Shown one piece after another: positions 62,458-64,000 of a stretch of 64,000 nucleotides of DNA. The DNA lies in the NCBI RefSeq assembly GCF_003967075.1, contig NZ_AP018664.1:1116001-1180000 (forward strand), in the 5' to 3' direction. A program made the translations under genes and the position numbers. Below the pieces are notes generated by a model that ran no database searches, had not been told where the DNA came from, and saw only the letters and a list, made by a program, of their open reading frames with translations. How positions within the stretch are numbered: the stretch's first letter is position 1; the number at the start of each line of letters is the position of its first letter. Source of the stretch: Sphingobium amiense (GTDB taxonomy: Bacteria; Pseudomonadota; Alphaproteobacteria; Sphingomonadales; Sphingomonadaceae).

Positions 62458-63869
62458 CCTCACCCTTGCAACCGATGCCGGGCAGTGCCAACGGGCGCGG
62501 CATGACTGACCGGAAAAGGACGACCGTCTCCAAGGAAATGGTGCGCCTGCGCCTCTATGTCCTGTGCCTTGCGGGGGACATGGCGGGGCTTTTCTGCGCG
62601 TTCCTTGCCGCCAACTGGTTCGTGCTTGGTGCGCTCTGGGGCGAGCCGGGCAAGCCCCACGGACTCGTCATGTTCGCGATGATCGCGCCGCTTTATGCCC
62701 TGCTCGGCATCAAGGGCGGCGCTTATGGGATCGCCACCATCGAGCGGGTGCGGCGCGGCATATCGCGCGCGCTCTGGGCGCTGGTGCAGGCGGCGCTGCT
62801 GATGCTGCTGATCGTCTATCTCGGCAAGATCGCCGAGCAACTGTCGCGTCTGACCTTCGTCACCGGCCTTGTGCTGGGCGGCGGCGCGCTGGCGGCGGTG
62901 CGGCTGGCGGTGGCGCGGATCGCCGTGCGGACGCTGGGCGAAGTGCCGCACCTGACTGCCGTCATCCTCGATGGCGTCAGCATCGACGCCGGACCGCATG
63001 TCGATATGATTGAGGCGCAGGCGGCGGGGCTGCATCCTGAACGGCACGACGCGGACATGGCGGCGCGGCTGGCGGCGGCGGCTGGCACGGCGGAGCGCGT
63101 GATCGTCGCCTGCCCGCTGGAACGCATGGACGACTGGTCGGCGGCCCTGAAGTCGCTGTCGGCGCGAGGGGAGATCGTCGTGCCCGAACTGCTGCGCTTC
63201 GCCCCGGCGCGGGTCGACCAGTTTGGCGGGCAACCCACGATCATCGTCGCGGGCGGTCCGCTGATGTTCCGCGACCGGCTCATCAAGCGGCTGTTCGACC
63301 TGCTGCTGGCGAGCATCGCGACGGTCCTCCTGTCGCCGATCCTGATCGCCGCTGCGCTGGCGATCAAGCTGACCAGCCCCGGCCCGATTCTCTTCCGCCA
63401 GCCCCGTATCGGCAAGGATGCACGGCCCTTTTCCATCTACAAGTTCCGTTCGATGCGCGCGGAGATGAGCGATCACAAGGCGGCGACGCTGACGAAGCGC
63501 GACGATGACCGGGTGACGCCGGTTGGGGCGTTCCTGCGCCGGAGCAGCATCGACGAACTGCCGCAGCTCTTCAATGTGCTGCTCGGTGACATGAGCATCG
63601 TCGGCCCGCGCCCCCATGCCGCGGCCGCCAAAGCCGGGGACAGCCTTTATTGGGAAGTCGATGCGCGATACTGGGCGCGGCATTGCATCAAACCGGGCAT
63701 GACCGGCCTCGCGCAGGTGCGCGGGCATCGGGGCGCGACAGATCATCATCAGGATCTGATCGACCGGCTCCAGTCAGACCTCGAATATGTGAGCGACTGG
63801 TCGATCTGGCGCGACCTGCGCATCATCGTGGCGACGCTGGGCGTCCTGTTCCACCACAAGGCCTATTGA
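62454..63869 (+). CDS. Polyprenyl-phosphate sugar phosphotransferase (WbaP/EpsE type)
   Basis: A 471-residue initiating enzyme of exopolysaccharide synthesis. N-terminal membrane helices (about 30-160) and a central CoA-binding-like region precede the bacterial sugar transferase domain: [68 protein letters not shown] and [12 protein letters not shown]. It links the first sugar phosphate to undecaprenyl phosphate. Last gene of the cluster; ATG at 62454 overlaps the amidotransferase stop, and ATG 62502 is the alternative. Confidence 0.94.
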   Translation: MTSPLQPMPGSANGRGMTDRKRTTVSKEMVRLRLYVLCLAGDMAGLFCAFLAANWFVLGALWGEPGKPHGLVMFAMIAPLYALLGIKGGAYGIATIERVRRGISRALWALVQAALLMLLIVYLGKIAEQLSRLTFVTGLVLGGGALAAVRLAVARIAVRTLGEVPHLTAVILDGVSIDAGPHVDMIEAQAAGLHPERHDADMAARLAAAAGTAERVIVACPLERMDDWSAALKSLSARGEIVVPELLRFAPARVDQFGGQPTIIVAGGPLMFRDRLIKRLFDLLLASIATVLLSPILIAAALAIKLTSPGPILFRQPRIGKDARPFSIYKFRSMRAEMSDHKAATLTKRDDDRVTPVGAFLRRSSIDELPQLFNVLLGDMSIVGPRPHAAAAKAGDSLYWEVDARYWARHCIKPGMTGLAQVRGHRGATDHHQDLIDRLQSDLEYVSDWSIWRDLRIIVATLGVLFHHKAY

Positions 63870-63878
63870 AGCGGGGCT

Positions 63879-64000
63879 TCACTGCCCCTTCACATAGACC
63901 CGCTTGCCGCCGATCCAAGTTTCCAGCACCTGCGTCTGGCGGATGTCCGCCGCAGAAGCAGCCGAAATGTCCCGGTCGATCAGGACGAAGTCGGCGCGCT
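63879..64000 (-). CDS. Amidohydrolase (YtcJ-like), C-terminal fragment
   Basis: The last 40 codons of a minus-strand gene that continues beyond the right edge. The residues RADFVLIDRDIS and LETWIGGKRVYVKG match the C-terminal end of amidohydrolase-3/YtcJ-like metal-dependent hydrolases. It converges on the sugar transferase and marks the end of the XrtA cluster. Confidence 0.7.
   Translation of the reverse strand, partial: RADFVLIDRDISAASAADIRQTQVLETWIGGKRVYVKGQ

Noticed and set aside
1..64000. tRNA, rRNA or other large structural RNA genes
   Set aside because: No intergenic segment showed a convincing cloverleaf or rRNA segment by eye; a covariance-model scan was not possible here.

Overview
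The window is a chromosomal stretch of a high-GC alphaproteobacterium, most probably a member of the Sphingomonadaceae (Sphingomonas, Sphingobium, Novosphingobium and relatives). The reasons are the alphaproteobacterial order rpsB-tsf-pyrH-frr-uppS-cdsA-dxr-rseP-bamA-skp-fabZ, the cysteine-free form of ribosomal protein L31, the eukaryote-like NADP isocitrate dehydrogenase, small CAAG-loop palindromic repeats, and a full exosortase A (XrtA) exopolysaccharide locus. Between bamA-skp and fabZ there is no lpxD, and no lpxA or lpxB follows, which fits a lineage that uses glycosphingolipids instead of lipopolysaccharide. No rRNA, tRNA, CRISPR array, insertion sequence or prophage was seen.

Layout. 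1-11.4 kb: end of a TerC-family membrane protein; gph and a crotonase on the minus strand; glmU, a metallophosphoesterase and glmS (amino-sugar and cell-wall precursor supply); a lower-GC secreted orphan; a GNAT-nitrilase fusion; icd; psd-pssA (phosphatidylethanolamine synthesis). 11.5-23 kb: translation and envelope biogenesis, namely rpsB, tsf, pyrH, frr, uppS, cdsA, dxr, rseP, bamA, skp, fabZ, then rpmE. 23-31 kb: a composite palindromic repeat, aroK-aroB, two conserved hypothetical genes, xerD, accA, a LysM-containing M48 protease and two Flp pilin genes. 31-44.5 kb: mutT, bfr/bfd (iron storage), a DUF418 membrane protein, a BioC-like methyltransferase, a GNAT, purL, a lysozyme-inhibitor-like lipoprotein, xseB-ispA-coaD-peptidyl-prolyl isomerase-queA, and a three-gene operon of secreted proteins around a second M48 protease. 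44.2-45.5 kb: a repeat-bearing intergenic region and trxB.

45.5-63.9 kb is the main accessory system: an acyl carrier protein and a GNAT/CelD-type acyltransferase on the minus strand, divergent from a mostly overlapping plus-strand operon. That operon encodes an acyl-CoA ligase, a PLP-dependent decarboxylase, a Wza-like export lipoprotein, a Wzz-like chain-length protein, a tyrosine autokinase, an outer-membrane beta-barrel, an AAA ATPase, a polysaccharide deacetylase, a FemAB-like transferase, a glycosyltransferase, an exosortase A-EpsI fusion, an asparagine-synthase-like amidotransferase and a polyprenyl-phosphate sugar transferase. The cluster type is known (XrtA/PEP-CTERM-associated exopolysaccharide locus). 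No PEP-CTERM substrate, flippase, polymerase or Prs regulator lies in the window, and the ACP/acyltransferase/ligase/decarboxylase chemistry is still undefined. The window ends inside a minus-strand amidohydrolase.

Regulation visible in the sequence: strong intrinsic terminators follow icd, rpmE, the first Flp pilin and the MliC-like lipoprotein. Promoter-like sequences with a 17-bp spacer and a TTGCCA/TAAGG-type pattern lie upstream of rpsB and rpmE, with looser matches at purL and icd. Start positions were chosen by homology, overlap with the preceding gene and ribosome-binding sites, because in this GC-rich DNA open frames often run well upstream of real starts.
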